From Hyphomonadaceae bacterium (GTDB lineage Bacteria > Pseudomonadota > Alphaproteobacteria > Caulobacterales > Aquidulcibacteraceae): a stretch of DNA of 64,000 nt. Location of the stretch: positions 1-64,000 of the forward strand of contig JAHDXR010000002.1 of NCBI GenBank assembly GCA_023384105.1. Reading direction: 5' to 3'. Position numbers and translations under genes: made by a program. Positions 8,906-17,604 of the stretch are shown here, piece by piece (within the stretch, counting starts at the first letter, position 1; every line of letters starts with the position of its first letter). The notes below the pieces were generated by a model. That model was not told the DNA's origin and did not search any database. It saw only the letters and a list, made by a program, of their open reading frames with translations.

Positions 8906-9520
8906 ATGCGTATCCTCTTTGTGCTGCTTGCGGCGGCGCTGCTGGCGCAGTGTGCGACGCCGGAGGACAAGCGGTTCAATGTCGGCCAATCGCCGCGGGC
9001 GCTGGTGGTGATTGGCGTAGCGGAAGCCGCGCGCAACACCTCGCCGGAGTACGTCATGCTCTGGCGGCGGCTTGATGCGGACGGCGCCTTCACCGAATAT
9101 GACGGCGACAACATCATCGAGCTGCGGACAAATACGCGCGGCTCGCTGCGCGTGCGCGAGCTGCCGGGCGAATTCTTCCTCGTCGAGGTGGCGCCCGGCG
9201 CATACGCGCTCGACAGCGTGTTCGCATTGATCCACGACCGCCGCGTCGATTACTCGGCCAACGGCGTCATCACCGGTCCCGAACGGCCGGCGTTCGAGGT
9301 CGCGCCGGGCGAGGCGGTGTATTTGGGCATCTGGCAGGCCGATTTGGACGACGTGACGGCGGTGGCGCGGCCGTGGCGGCTCGAACGGCGCGATGCGGAG
9401 GCCGTCGCCCATCAGGCCGGCCGGATCGTCGGCCAAATCCGGCTGCGCCAGACCCAGATGCGCGCGGCGCCTTGCCAGCCGCATCAGCTCAACACACGAT
9501 CGCAACGACAAATTTGTTAG
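8906..9520 (+). CDS. Signal-peptide protein, possible lipoprotein, unknown function
   Basis: The 204-residue product starts with MRILFVLLAAALLAQCATPE, a signal peptide ending in Cys16. The residue before the Cys is Gln, which is unusual for a lipobox, so lipidation is uncertain. The mature part contains a beta-rich domain with LRVRELPGEFFLVEVAPGAYALDSV, which resembles small periplasmic proteins that carry a carboxypeptidase-regulatory-like or transthyretin-like fold, but I do not recognise a family with confidence. It is divergent from the thioesterase gene and ends 10 bases before the acyl-CoA dehydrogenase start. Confidence 0.6.
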   Translation: MRILFVLLAAALLAQCATPEDKRFNVGQSPRALVVIGVAEAARNTSPEYVMLWRRLDADGAFTEYDGDNIIELRTNTRGSLRVRELPGEFFLVEVAPGAYALDSVFALIHDRRVDYSANGVITGPERPAFEVAPGEAVYLGIWQADLDDVTAVARPWRLERRDAEAVAHQAGRIVGQIRLRQTQMRAAPCQPHQLNTRSQRQIC

Positions 9521-9530
9521 GGACGGACCT

Positions 9531-10676
9531 GTGCACGACCAAGACACCATCACCGAATTGCTGGCGGGGCTGCGCCGCTTCGTCGACGAGCGCCTGATCC
9601 CGCTCGAGGCGAAGGTCTCCGAAGAGGACGCAATCCCGGAGGATGTGCTGCGCGAAATGCGCGAGCTTGGCCTGTTCGGGCTCTCGATCCCGGAAGAATA
9701 TGGCGGACTCGGCCTTTCGATGGAGAACGAGTGCCGGGCGATGTTCGAATTCTGCCGCTGCTCGCCGGCGTTCCGCTCGGCGTTCGGCACCAATGTGGGC
9801 ATTGGCAGCCAGGGCCTCGTCATGTTCGGCGCCGAGGCGCAGAAGCAGAAATATCTGCCCGGCGTCGCCTCGGGCGAAATCGTCACCTCGTTCGCGCTCA
9901 CGGAGCCGGAGGCGGGATCGGATTCGGGCGCGGTGCGCACGCGCGCCGAGTTCAAGGGCGATCACTACGTCCTCAACGGCTCGAAGCGCTACATCACCAA
10001 CGCCGCGCGCGCCTCGCTGTTCACGGTGATGGCGCGCACCAATCCGGAGGTGAAGGGCGGCGCCGGCGTCTCGGCCTTCCTGGTGCCGCGCACGCTCGAG
10101 GGCGTATCCGTCGGCAAGCCCGAAAAGAAGATGGGCCAGCAGGGCGCGCACATCCACGACGTCAATTTCGACAATGTGAAGGTTCCAGTCGAGAACCGCT
10201 TGGGCGAAGAAGGACAAGGCTTCCGCGTGGCGATGCAGGTGCTCGACCGGGGGCGGCTGCACATTTCATCGGTCTGCGTCGGCGTCGCCGAACGCCTGAT
10301 CGAGGAAAGCGTGCGCTACGCCGCCGAGCGCAAGCAGTTCGGTCAGCCGATCGCCAGCTTCCAGATGATCCAGGCGATGCTGGCGGACTGCCGCGCCGAG
10401 GCCAATGCGGGGCGCGCGATGGTGCTGGAGGCGGCGCGCAAGCGCGATGCGGGCGGCGACGTCACCATGGATGCGGCGGCGGCGAAGCTGTTCTGCTCGG
10501 AGATGGTCGGCCGCGTCGCCGACCGCGCGGTGCAGATTTTCGGCGGCTCGGGCTATGTCGCCGATCACGGCATCGAGCGCTTCTATCGCGATGTCCGCAT
10601 CTTCCGGCTCTACGAGGGCACCAGCGAAATCCAGCGCGTGATCATTGCGCGCGAGATGATGAAGCGGGGCGGGTGA
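9531..10676 (+). CDS. Acyl-CoA dehydrogenase
   Basis: The 381-residue flavoprotein has the full family layout: N-terminal helical domain, the middle-domain signature FALTEPEAGSDSGAV at residues 121-135, and the C-terminal QIFGGSGYVADHGIERFYRDVRIFRLYEGTSEIQ region, where Glu362 (YEGTSEIQ) is the expected catalytic base. It should oxidise acyl-CoA to trans-2-enoyl-CoA using FAD. The start is the GTG at 9531, preceded by AGGGACGG; upstream residues in the same frame show no family similarity. The next gene, an acyl-CoA synthetase, begins 6 bases after the stop, so the pair activates a carboxylic acid and then dehydrogenates it. Confidence 0.92.
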   Translation: MHDQDTITELLAGLRRFVDERLIPLEAKVSEEDAIPEDVLREMRELGLFGLSIPEEYGGLGLSMENECRAMFEFCRCSPAFRSAFGTNVGIGSQGLVMFGAEAQKQKYLPGVASGEIVTSFALTEPEAGSDSGAVRTRAEFKGDHYVLNGSKRYITNAARASLFTVMARTNPEVKGGAGVSAFLVPRTLEGVSVGKPEKKMGQQGAHIHDVNFDNVKVPVENRLGEEGQGFRVAMQVLDRGRLHISSVCVGVAERLIEESVRYAAERKQFGQPIASFQMIQAMLADCRAEANAGRAMVLEAARKRDAGGDVTMDAAAAKLFCSEMVGRVADRAVQIFGGSGYVADHGIERFYRDVRIFRLYEGTSEIQRVIIAREMMKRGG

Positions 10677-10682
10677 CGGGCC

Positions 10683-12221
10683 ATGCATCCATCGCTGCAC
10701 GCAAAGTCCGCACCGGATCAGCCCGCCTACATCATGGCGGGAACCGAAGAGACGGTCACCTATCGCCAACTTGAGGAGCGCTCCAACCAGGGCGCCCAGT
10801 TGTTTCGCGCGCTCGGGCTGGGCGCGGGCGACGTGATCGCCATCCTGATGGACAACAACGCCCGCTACTTCGAGATCGTATGGGCGGCGCAGCGCGCGGG
10901 CCTTTATTATACATGCATTTCCTCGAAACTCACGGCGGGCGAGGTCGAGTACATCGTGCGCGATTGCAGCGCCAAGGTGCTGGTCGTGTCGGCGGGCGTG
11001 GGACCGGTGATCGGCGAGTTGCCGGCGCTGTTGTCCGGCGTGCGGCTGTTGGCCGTCGGGGACGCCCCCGCGCCCTATCAAAGCTTCGAGGCGGCGCGCG
11101 CGCCGATGCCGATCACGCCGATCGCCGACGAGACCGCGGGCACGGACATGCTCTACTCGTCGGGGACCACCGGGCGGCCCAAGGGCGTGAAGCCGCCCCT
11201 GAGCGGCGAGCCGATCGACGCGCCCAACGCGCTGGTGGCGTTGCCGAAGGCGTTTTTCGATTTTCCGGACCGGTGCACGTACATCTCGCCTGCGCCGCTC
11301 TATCATGCCGCGCCGCTGCGCTGGTGCATGACCATGCACCGGATGGGCGGAACCGTGATCGTGATGGAAAAGTTCGAGCCGGAGGCCTGCCTGGCTCTGA
11401 TCGAACGCTACAAGGTCGACACCGGCCAGTTCGTGCCGACGCACTTTGTGCGCATGCTGAAACTGCCCGAAGACGTGCGCGCCCGTTACGACGTCTCGAG
11501 CCTGCGCTCGGTGGTGCATGCGGCCGCGCCGTGCCCGGTGCCGGTAAAGGAGCAGATGATCGCCTGGTGGGGGCCGGTGATCCACGAATACTACGCTGGC
11601 ACCGAGGGCAACGGCTTTTGCCATATCTCGCCGACCGACTGGCTGGCGCGAAAGGGATCGGTCGGGCGCGCCATCATCGGCGAACTCAGGATCTGCGGCG
11701 ACGACGGCGAACCGCTGCCGCCGCGCGCCGAAGGGATCGTGTATTTCGCCAACGGTCCGCCGCTCAGCTACCACAACGATCCGCAGAAGGCGGCGGAGAA
11801 CACCAACAGGCACGGCTGGACGACGCTCGGCGATGTCGGCTGGGTCGATGAGGACGGCTATCTCTATCTCACCGACCGCAAGAGCTTCATGATCATCTCG
11901 GGCGGCGTGAACATCTATCCGCAGGAGATCGAGAACCTGCTTGTGACCCATCCGAGTGTGGCCGACGCCGCCGTCGTCGGCGCTCCCGACGAGGAGATGG
12001 GCGAGAAGGTCGTGGCCGTGATCCAGCCTCTGGATTGGGCCGACGCCGGGGAAGCGTTGCGCAGCGAATTGCTCGCGTTCACGCGCGCCAATCTCAGCCA
12101 CATCAAGGCGCCGCGCGTAATCGACTTCATGGAGGAACTGCCGCGCCATCCGACGGGCAAGCTCTACAAGCGCCTCATCCGCGACGCCTACTGGGGCAAG
12201 GAAGGCTCGCGGATCGTCTAG
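10683..12221 (+). CDS. Acyl-CoA synthetase (AMP-forming ligase)
   Basis: The 512-residue protein is an adenylate-forming ligase that makes acyl-CoA from acid, ATP and CoA. The P-loop YSSGTTGRPKG is at residues 158-168, followed by YYAGTEG, TLGDVGWVDEDGYLYLTDR and the hinge ISGGVNIYPQEIE, and HPTGKLYKRLIR with the catalytic Lys near the C-terminus. Length and motifs fit FadD-type medium/long-chain or aryl acid ligases; the substrate cannot be told. It forms a tight operon with the preceding acyl-CoA dehydrogenase. Its stop at 12219-12221 is only 3 bases from the convergent antiporter stop. Confidence 0.92.
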   Translation: MHPSLHAKSAPDQPAYIMAGTEETVTYRQLEERSNQGAQLFRALGLGAGDVIAILMDNNARYFEIVWAAQRAGLYYTCISSKLTAGEVEYIVRDCSAKVLVVSAGVGPVIGELPALLSGVRLLAVGDAPAPYQSFEAARAPMPITPIADETAGTDMLYSSGTTGRPKGVKPPLSGEPIDAPNALVALPKAFFDFPDRCTYISPAPLYHAAPLRWCMTMHRMGGTVIVMEKFEPEACLALIERYKVDTGQFVPTHFVRMLKLPEDVRARYDVSSLRSVVHAAAPCPVPVKEQMIAWWGPVIHEYYAGTEGNGFCHISPTDWLARKGSVGRAIIGELRICGDDGEPLPPRAEGIVYFANGPPLSYHNDPQKAAENTNRHGWTTLGDVGWVDEDGYLYLTDRKSFMIISGGVNIYPQEIENLLVTHPSVADAAVVGAPDEEMGEKVVAVIQPLDWADAGEALRSELLAFTRANLSHIKAPRVIDFMEELPRHPTGKLYKRLIRDAYWGKEGSRIV

Positions 12222-12224
12222 GGC

Positions 12225-13937
12225 TCACGCCGTCTGCGGCGCGAGTTCGGCGAGCATCTGCTTGGCGATCTCACGTTCGCCCATGATGACGCGATCGGCG
12301 CCGCTAGCGGTGATGTGCTCGACTTCGGCGTCGAGGTGCGCGCGCGCGACGATGCGCAGATCAGGCCGCAGCTTGCGCGCATGCGCGACCATTTCGCCGG
12401 CCTCCAGGCCGTTCGGCACCGCGATCAGCAGCATCCGCGCCCGCTCGATGCCCGCGGCGCGCAGCACCTCGTCGCGCACGGCGTTGCCGAGAATGGCCGA
12501 GCGTCCGATTTGGCGAATTTCCTCGACCCGCTCCAGATCGGACTCCACTACCACCACGGGCACATGCTGTTCGGCGAGGGCGTCGGCGACGCGGCGGCCG
12601 ACGCGGCCATAGCCCACGACGATGACGTGATTGGATTCGGTCACGGCGCGCGGCAAGTCGGGTGCGGGCGCCGCGCGGGGTTCGGCCGCCGCGGCGGCTT
12701 CCTCCTGCTCGCGTTTGAGCCGGCGCGCGCGCAAGTGCGCCGCCAGGGCGAACACGGCGGGATTGAGCATGATCGAAAGGATCGCGCCGCCGAGCACCAG
12801 ATCGCGCGCCATTTCGGGGATCAGGTTGTAGCTGAGCCCGAGCGTGATCAGGATGAAGGAGAATTCGCCGATCTGCGCCAGGCTCGCGCTGATGAGCAGC
12901 GCCGTGTCCACCGGCCAGCGGAACGCGCGCACGATCAGGAACGCCGCCGCCGATTTGCCGACGACGATGATGAACAGCGTCGCCAGCACCGGCAGCGGAT
13001 GCTCGATCAGCACCATCGGGTTGAACAGCATGCCGACCGAAACGAAGAACAGCACCGCGAACGCGTCGCGCAGCGGCAGCGTGTTGTCCGCCGCCTGGTG
13101 GCTGAGTTCGGATTCTTTCAGGATCATGCCGGCGAAGAAGGCGCCGAGCGCGAACGAAACCTCGAAGAAGACCGCCGCGCCGTAGGCGACGCCGATGCCG
13201 ATGGCGAGCACTGCGAGCGTGAAGAGTTCGCGCGAGCCGACGCCGGCGACGCGCGCCAGCGCCCACGGGATGACGCGCCTGCCGACGATGAACGTCACCC
13301 CGGCGAAGGCCACCACCTTGCCGAGCGTCAGCGCCAGCGAAAGCAGCAGGCCGCCGCCTTCAGATGTCGCGTGCGCGGCGTCGGCGGCTGCCGCGGCGGC
13401 GTGCTCCACGCCCGGCAGCACCTGCGCGAGCACCGGCAGCAACACGAGTGCGAAAATCATGGCGATGTCTTCGACGATCAGCCAGCCGATGGCGACGTGG
13501 CCGCTGCGGGTGTCGATCAGCTGGCGCTCCTCGAGCGCGCGCAGGAGCACCACCGTGCTCGCGACCGAGAGCGCCAGGCCGAACACGAAGCCGCCGGCGA
13601 GCGGCCAGCCGAGCAGATACGCTAGGCCCATGCCCATCAGCGTGGCTGCGGCGATCTGGGCCACCGCGCCCGGGATGGCGATGTTTCGCACCGCAAACAG
13701 ATCTTTATAGGAAAAGTGAAGCCCGACCCCGAACATCAGCAGGATGACGCCGATTTCCGCGAGTTCTACGGCGAGTTCGGCGTCGGCGACGAAGCCGGGC
13801 GTGAAGGGGCCAACCAGGATGCCGGCGACGAGATAGCCGACGATCGGCGGAAATCGCAGCCGGTTGGCCAGCATGCCGAGAATGAATGCGAAAACGAAAC
13901 TGGCGGCGATGGTGGCGATGAGCGGTGTATGGTGCAT
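12225..13937 (-). CDS. CPA2 family cation:proton antiporter with TrkA-N domain
   Basis: The 570-residue protein has about 12 transmembrane segments (residues about 5-390), then a soluble RCK/TrkA-N NAD-binding domain starting with HVIVVGYGRVGRRVADALAEQ and running to the C-terminus. This is the YbaL/KefB-KefC layout. The Lys/Arg- and Asp-lined membrane core (GFVFGLALSVASTVVLLRALE) fits a K+ or Na+:H+ antiporter; the Rossmann domain would gate it by nucleotide or glutathione status. The start ATG at 13937 is close to the divergent DNA glycosylase region. It stands alone as a transcription unit. Confidence 0.9.
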   Translation of the reverse strand: MHHTPLIATIAASFVFAFILGMLANRLRFPPIVGYLVAGILVGPFTPGFVADAELAVELAEIGVILLMFGVGLHFSYKDLFAVRNIAIPGAVAQIAAATLMGMGLAYLLGWPLAGGFVFGLALSVASTVVLLRALEERQLIDTRSGHVAIGWLIVEDIAMIFALVLLPVLAQVLPGVEHAAAAAADAAHATSEGGGLLLSLALTLGKVVAFAGVTFIVGRRVIPWALARVAGVGSRELFTLAVLAIGIGVAYGAAVFFEVSFALGAFFAGMILKESELSHQAADNTLPLRDAFAVLFFVSVGMLFNPMVLIEHPLPVLATLFIIVVGKSAAAFLIVRAFRWPVDTALLISASLAQIGEFSFILITLGLSYNLIPEMARDLVLGGAILSIMLNPAVFALAAHLRARRLKREQEEAAAAAEPRAAPAPDLPRAVTESNHVIVVGYGRVGRRVADALAEQHVPVVVVESDLERVEEIRQIGRSAILGNAVRDEVLRAAGIERARMLLIAVPNGLEAGEMVAHARKLRPDLRIVARAHLDAEVEHITASGADRVIMGEREIAKQMLAELAPQTA

Positions 13938-14046
13938 TGCATCCTACGTAGAGGATGGATGTGGTGTTCGCCAACACCGCATTTGCCTCCGGTGGGAACT
14001 GCCGCGTGCTGTGGACAGCGCGGCGCTGCGGCCGCTAGCACAGGCC

Positions 14047-14634
14047 ATGGCGAGGAGAGCGTCCGAGCTGGACCGGTTGGTGGCTGAAATAGGCGCATGC
14101 CGCGTCTGTCCGCTGCCGCATGCGCCGCGCCCGGTGGTGTGGGTGCACCCCGACGCGCGCATTCTCATCGCCGGGCAGGCGCCGGGCCGGCGCGTGCACG
14201 AGAGCGGCGTTCCCTGGGACGATCCGAGCGGCGACAGGCTGCGCGAGTGGCTGCAGATGGATCGGCGGCAGTTTTATGACAAAACGCGCATCGCGGTCGC
14301 TGCGATGGGCTTCTGCTATCCGGGCACGGTGAACGGCGCGGATTTGCCGCCGCGGCGGGAGTGCGCGCCGCTGTGGCGGCCGCGCCTGCTGCCGCTGCTG
14401 AAGAATGTGCGCCTCACGCTGCTGGTCGGCAGCTATGCGCAACGATATCATCTCGGCGCGGCGGCGAAGGCGACGCTGGGCGAGACGGTCCGCGCTTGGC
14501 GCGACTATCCGCCGGACGTCATGCCGTTGCCGCATCCCTCTTGGCGGAATAGCGCATGGCTCAAACGCAATCCGTGGTTCGAGCAGGACTTGCTTCCAGA
14601 CTTGCGGCGCAGGGTCTCGCTGGCCTTGCGCTGA
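14047..14634 (+). CDS. Uracil-DNA glycosylase family protein, probable Fe-S type
   Basis: This 195-residue protein has the UDG superfamily first motif GQAPGRRVHESGVPWDDPSG (residues 43-62) and the second motif LPHPSWRN (161-168). Four cysteines, Cys18, Cys21, Cys90 and Cys106, follow a C-x2-C ... C-x15-C spacing that fits the [4Fe-4S] ligands of family 4-type uracil glycosylases. This supports uracil removal from DNA, but the first motif differs from classical family 4 enzymes (GEAPG becomes GQAPG), so substrate range is open. The ATG at 14047 gives a domain-sized protein; the frame opens further upstream through the divergent region. The next gene overlaps its last 79 bases. Confidence 0.8.
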   Translation: MARRASELDRLVAEIGACRVCPLPHAPRPVVWVHPDARILIAGQAPGRRVHESGVPWDDPSGDRLREWLQMDRRQFYDKTRIAVAAMGFCYPGTVNGADLPPRRECAPLWRPRLLPLLKNVRLTLLVGSYAQRYHLGAAAKATLGETVRAWRDYPPDVMPLPHPSWRNSAWLKRNPWFEQDLLPDLRRRVSLALR

Positions 14635-15605
14635 TGCTGATCGCAGCCTGCGCGCCGACGATACAGCAGGCGAACCGTCCAGCGGCGTCGTTCCAGGCGC
14701 CGCACTTCGAGGTGGAGCGGGAGCGCTTCGTCTCGTTCGACGGCGCCGAACTCGGATTGACGGCGTGGCTGCCGCCGGAGGGGCAGGCGCCGCGGGCGGT
14801 GATCATCGGCCTGCACGGCATGAACGACTACGCCAACACGTTCTATCTCGCCGGCCCCTGGTTCGCGGAGCGCGGCGTTGCGCTCTACGCCTATGACGCG
14901 CGCGGTTTCGGCCGTTCGCCCCACCGCGGCGTCTGGCCGGGTCTGGAGCTGATGATCGAGGACTTGCGCACGGCGGTCGGCGTCGCGCGCCAGCTGCATC
15001 CGGACGCCAGGGTCGTCGTGATCGGCGACAGCATGGGCGCGGCCGAAGCGATCGCGACGTTCGGCGCCGAAGGCGCGCCCGAGATCGACCGGCTGGTGCT
15101 GGTCGCGCCCGCCGTGTGGGGCTGGTCGACGCTGCCGGATCATTATGCGCTCACGCTCTGGTTCGGCGCGCACACGTTTCCGTGGCGCGCGGTGCAGCCG
15201 CCGCGCAATGTCACGCGCCGCATCACCGCATCCGACAATCGCGAGGCGCTGCTGCAGGCGGGCCGCGCGCCGCACATGATCTGGCGGACGCGGATCGACG
15301 CTGTCTACGGCCTCGTCAGCCTGATGGAGCGCGCGCACGAGCGCTCGGCCAATCTGCACGGCGACGTGCTGTTTCTCTATGGCGCCCGCGACCAGATCAT
15401 TCCGCGCCAGTCCGCGATCGCCGCGGCGCGCCGGCTGCCGGCGAGCGTCCGCACCGCGTACTATGAGAACGGCTGGCATTGGCTGTTGCGGGATCTGCAG
15501 CGTGAAGTCGTCTATGCGGACATTCTGGCTTTCATAGATGATTCCGCCGCGCCGCTGCCGTCGCTGGCCCCGCCGCTGTTGCCCGTGGTTCAAGCAAATC
15601 GTTAA
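14556..15605 (+). CDS. Alpha/beta hydrolase lipoprotein (monoacylglycerol-lipase-like)
   Basis: The 349-residue protein begins with a lipoprotein-type signal peptide whose lipobox LIAAC ends at Cys32. The hydrolase core shows LHGMND near residues 87-92 (oxyanion loop), the nucleophile elbow GDSMGA with Ser159, the acid in YGARDQIIP and the base in ENGWHWLLRD. The lid and the CGI-58/monoglyceride-lipase-like YAYDARGFGRSPHRG stretch suggest a lipase or esterase of the envelope. The ATG at 14556 lies inside the glycosylase gene; an ATG at 14634 would leave only six residues ahead of the lipobox Cys, too few for a signal peptide. Confidence 0.85.
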   Translation: MAQTQSVVRAGLASRLAAQGLAGLALMLIAACAPTIQQANRPAASFQAPHFEVERERFVSFDGAELGLTAWLPPEGQAPRAVIIGLHGMNDYANTFYLAGPWFAERGVALYAYDARGFGRSPHRGVWPGLELMIEDLRTAVGVARQLHPDARVVVIGDSMGAAEAIATFGAEGAPEIDRLVLVAPAVWGWSTLPDHYALTLWFGAHTFPWRAVQPPRNVTRRITASDNREALLQAGRAPHMIWRTRIDAVYGLVSLMERAHERSANLHGDVLFLYGARDQIIPRQSAIAAARRLPASVRTAYYENGWHWLLRDLQREVVYADILAFIDDSAAPLPSLAPPLLPVVQANR

Positions 15606-15631
15606 CGGGATTGTTCTAGGCTCGCCGCACC

Positions 15632-16624
15632 ATGGCGGTCGCTCTGAAAGCCCTGTTTGATAAACGTCAGCTCGCGCTTACGCGGGCGCGGTTGCGTGCG
15701 TGGTGGGAAGGCGAGACGTTCGATCCCGATACGGTCGTCGCGGAGATCGACGCCAAGCTCGCCGCCGCCAACGACGCAGAGGGTGGTTTCGAAGGCGAAT
15801 TATTCGATGCGCCCGAGTTCACGCCCTCGCCGCGTCTTGTGGCGTTGTCGCTGATCTGGGGCGAGGGCCGCATCCGGCCGGGCGATTCGACTGCCGACAA
15901 GCTTGAGCCGGCGCGCATCAATCTTGCGCCGGACGGCGTGCTGGCGCTGCTTGGCCCGGGCCATATCGGGCCGCTCGCGGCGGTGGCCGCGGCCCATCCC
16001 GGGCCGATCGAAGTGTTCGAGTGGCGCGAAGAGACGTTCGACGCGCTGAAGCACGCCATCGCCGAGGCGAAGCTGGGCGATCGCGTCACCGCGACGCGCA
16101 TCGATCTGGAGGCGTACGTGTTCGCGCCGAACCATTTCGACGGCCTGCTGAGCACCGACGACTTCGCCTATTGCGGCTATCCCCCGCATCTTGCGCAGCA
16201 GATCATGAAGACGCTGAAGCCGGGCGCGAGCGCGATGGTGGAATCCTACGTCGGCATGCGCATCGCCGAACTCTCGACCGCGTTCGCGACCGCTTTCGCC
16301 GAACCGCACATCCGCGCGCCCGCCGACCTGCTGCAATTCTTCCGCGACACTGGCTTGAGGGTCGAGGCCGACGAGGATCTGACCGACGATTTCATCGCCA
16401 CCGCCCGCCAGGGATTTGCACAGCTCAGCGGCAAGCTGAGCGAGACCGGCGATCTCGAGGTCGCGTCCGCGCAGGAGCTGGCGTGGGAGGTCGAGGCCTG
16501 GCGCATGCGGTTGCGGCTGTTGGCGCAGCGGCGGCTGCAGCGGCGTCGTTTCATCTTGCGCAAGCCGCGTGAGGATGAGCCGCTTCAGGATGAAGCCGAG
16601 AACGAGAACGCGCCGGCCGGCTGA
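15632..16624 (+). CDS. Class I methyltransferase-like protein of unknown substrate
   Basis: The 330-residue product has a Rossmann-like central part. GVLALLGPGHIGPLAAVAAAH could be a degenerate SAM-binding motif I, followed by IEVFEWREETFDALKHA, which is the usual second strand, and NHFDGLLSTDDFAYC as strand 4. It resembles SAM-dependent methyltransferases but lacks the typical GxGxG, so binding could be lost. The C-terminal 60 residues are Arg-rich and acidic (AQRRLQRRRFILRKPREDEP). It lies 26 bases after the hydrolase gene and its end overlaps the convergent ABC ATPase gene by 40 bases. Confidence 0.55.
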   Translation: MAVALKALFDKRQLALTRARLRAWWEGETFDPDTVVAEIDAKLAAANDAEGGFEGELFDAPEFTPSPRLVALSLIWGEGRIRPGDSTADKLEPARINLAPDGVLALLGPGHIGPLAAVAAAHPGPIEVFEWREETFDALKHAIAEAKLGDRVTATRIDLEAYVFAPNHFDGLLSTDDFAYCGYPPHLAQQIMKTLKPGASAMVESYVGMRIAELSTAFATAFAEPHIRAPADLLQFFRDTGLRVEADEDLTDDFIATARQGFAQLSGKLSETGDLEVASAQELAWEVEAWRMRLRLLAQRRLQRRRFILRKPREDEPLQDEAENENAPAG

Positions 16625-17604
16625 ATCTCGACCGCGACGGTTTCGCCGAGCGGCGTGCGCGCCGGGATCAGCGCCCGCCACACCACGCCTCCGGCCTCGA
16701 TCCGAACCACATCGTGAGCGCCATGCGGCCGCACGCTCAGCACGCGCGCCCCTTCGCCGGGTCGGAGCGCAAGCGCCTCGGCGCGCACGGCCGCCTGGGC
16801 CGAAGAGCCGTCCGGCAAATGCGCAGCCTTCACCGATCCGAACGGGGTCGCCACGGCCCCGTGCGCGACGCGGCCCGTGAAGACGTTGACCGGGCCGAGC
16901 GCGGCGGCCGCATCGACGGAGGCCGGGAAATCGTACGCCTGCCGCGGCGCGCCTTCCTGCAGCAGCTTGCCGGCTTTCATGATGGCGAGGCGGTCGGCGA
17001 TCTGCAGCGCGTCTTCCGCGTCGTGGGTGACGAACAGCGTCGTCGTGCGCGTCTCCATCAACGTCGCGAGCGTGGCGTCGCGCAACTCGGCGCGCAGCGC
17101 GGCGTCGAGGCCGGAGAACGGCTCGTCCAGCAGCACAGCGCGCGGCGCAGGCGCGAGCGCGCGGGCGAGCGCGACGCGCTGCTGTTCGCCGCCGGAAAGT
17201 TCGTGCGGATAGGCGGCGGCGCGTTGCTTGAGGCCGACGCGGTCGAGCCATTTCAGCGCGGTGGCGTCGCGCTCGGCGCGGCTGAGCTTGTCGAGACCGA
17301 AGGCGACATTGGCGTCGGCGGTCAGGTGCGGAAACAGCGCATAGTCCTGAAACACCATGCCGACGCGCCGCTCCTCCGTCGGCGCGGTGCGGCCCGGCGC
17401 GGAGAGCAGTTCATCGCCGATGCGGATTTCGCCGGCGTCGACCGGCTCCAGCCCGGCGATCACGCGCAGGATGGTGGACTTGCCCGAGCCCGAGGGGCCG
17501 AGCAGCGCCAGGACCTGCGCTTCCGGCGCGGTGAGCGAAACGTCGTCGAGCGCGCGCACGCCGCCATAGGCGCGCCGGACGTGCGAGAGAGCGACGACGC
17601 TCAT
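16585..17604 (-). CDS. fbpC: Ferric-iron ABC transporter ATP-binding protein
   Basis: The 339-residue ATPase has Walker A GPSGSGKST (residues about 36-44), Q-loop FQDYALFPHL, signature LSGGEQQRVALARAL, Walker B VLLDEPFSGLD and the H-loop FVTHDAEDAL. The C-terminal extension fits a MOI/TOBE-like regulatory domain of the CysA/FbpC group. It energises the inner-membrane permease encoded just upstream; the start ATG overlaps the permease stop (ATGA), so the two are translationally coupled. Substrate is inferred from the operon, not from the ATPase itself. Confidence 0.9.
   Translation of the reverse strand: MSVVALSHVRRAYGGVRALDDVSLTAPEAQVLALLGPSGSGKSTILRVIAGLEPVDAGEIRIGDELLSAPGRTAPTEERRVGMVFQDYALFPHLTADANVAFGLDKLSRAERDATALKWLDRVGLKQRAAAYPHELSGGEQQRVALARALAPAPRAVLLDEPFSGLDAALRAELRDATLATLMETRTTTLFVTHDAEDALQIADRLAIMKAGKLLQEGAPRQAYDFPASVDAAAALGPVNVFTGRVAHGAVATPFGSVKAAHLPDGSSAQAAVRAEALALRPGEGARVLSVRPHGAHDVVRIEAGGVVWRALIPARTPLGETVAVEIQPAGAFSFSASS

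Noticed and set aside
8846-9955. Upstream half of a 526-residue minus frame
   Set aside because: It is antisense to the lipoprotein-like gene and the acyl-CoA dehydrogenase; only the PaaI thioesterase at its 3' end is real.
12315-13625. 436-residue plus frame within the antiporter
   Set aside because: Antisense shadow of the CPA2 antiporter, His/Gln/Arg-rich with no domain.
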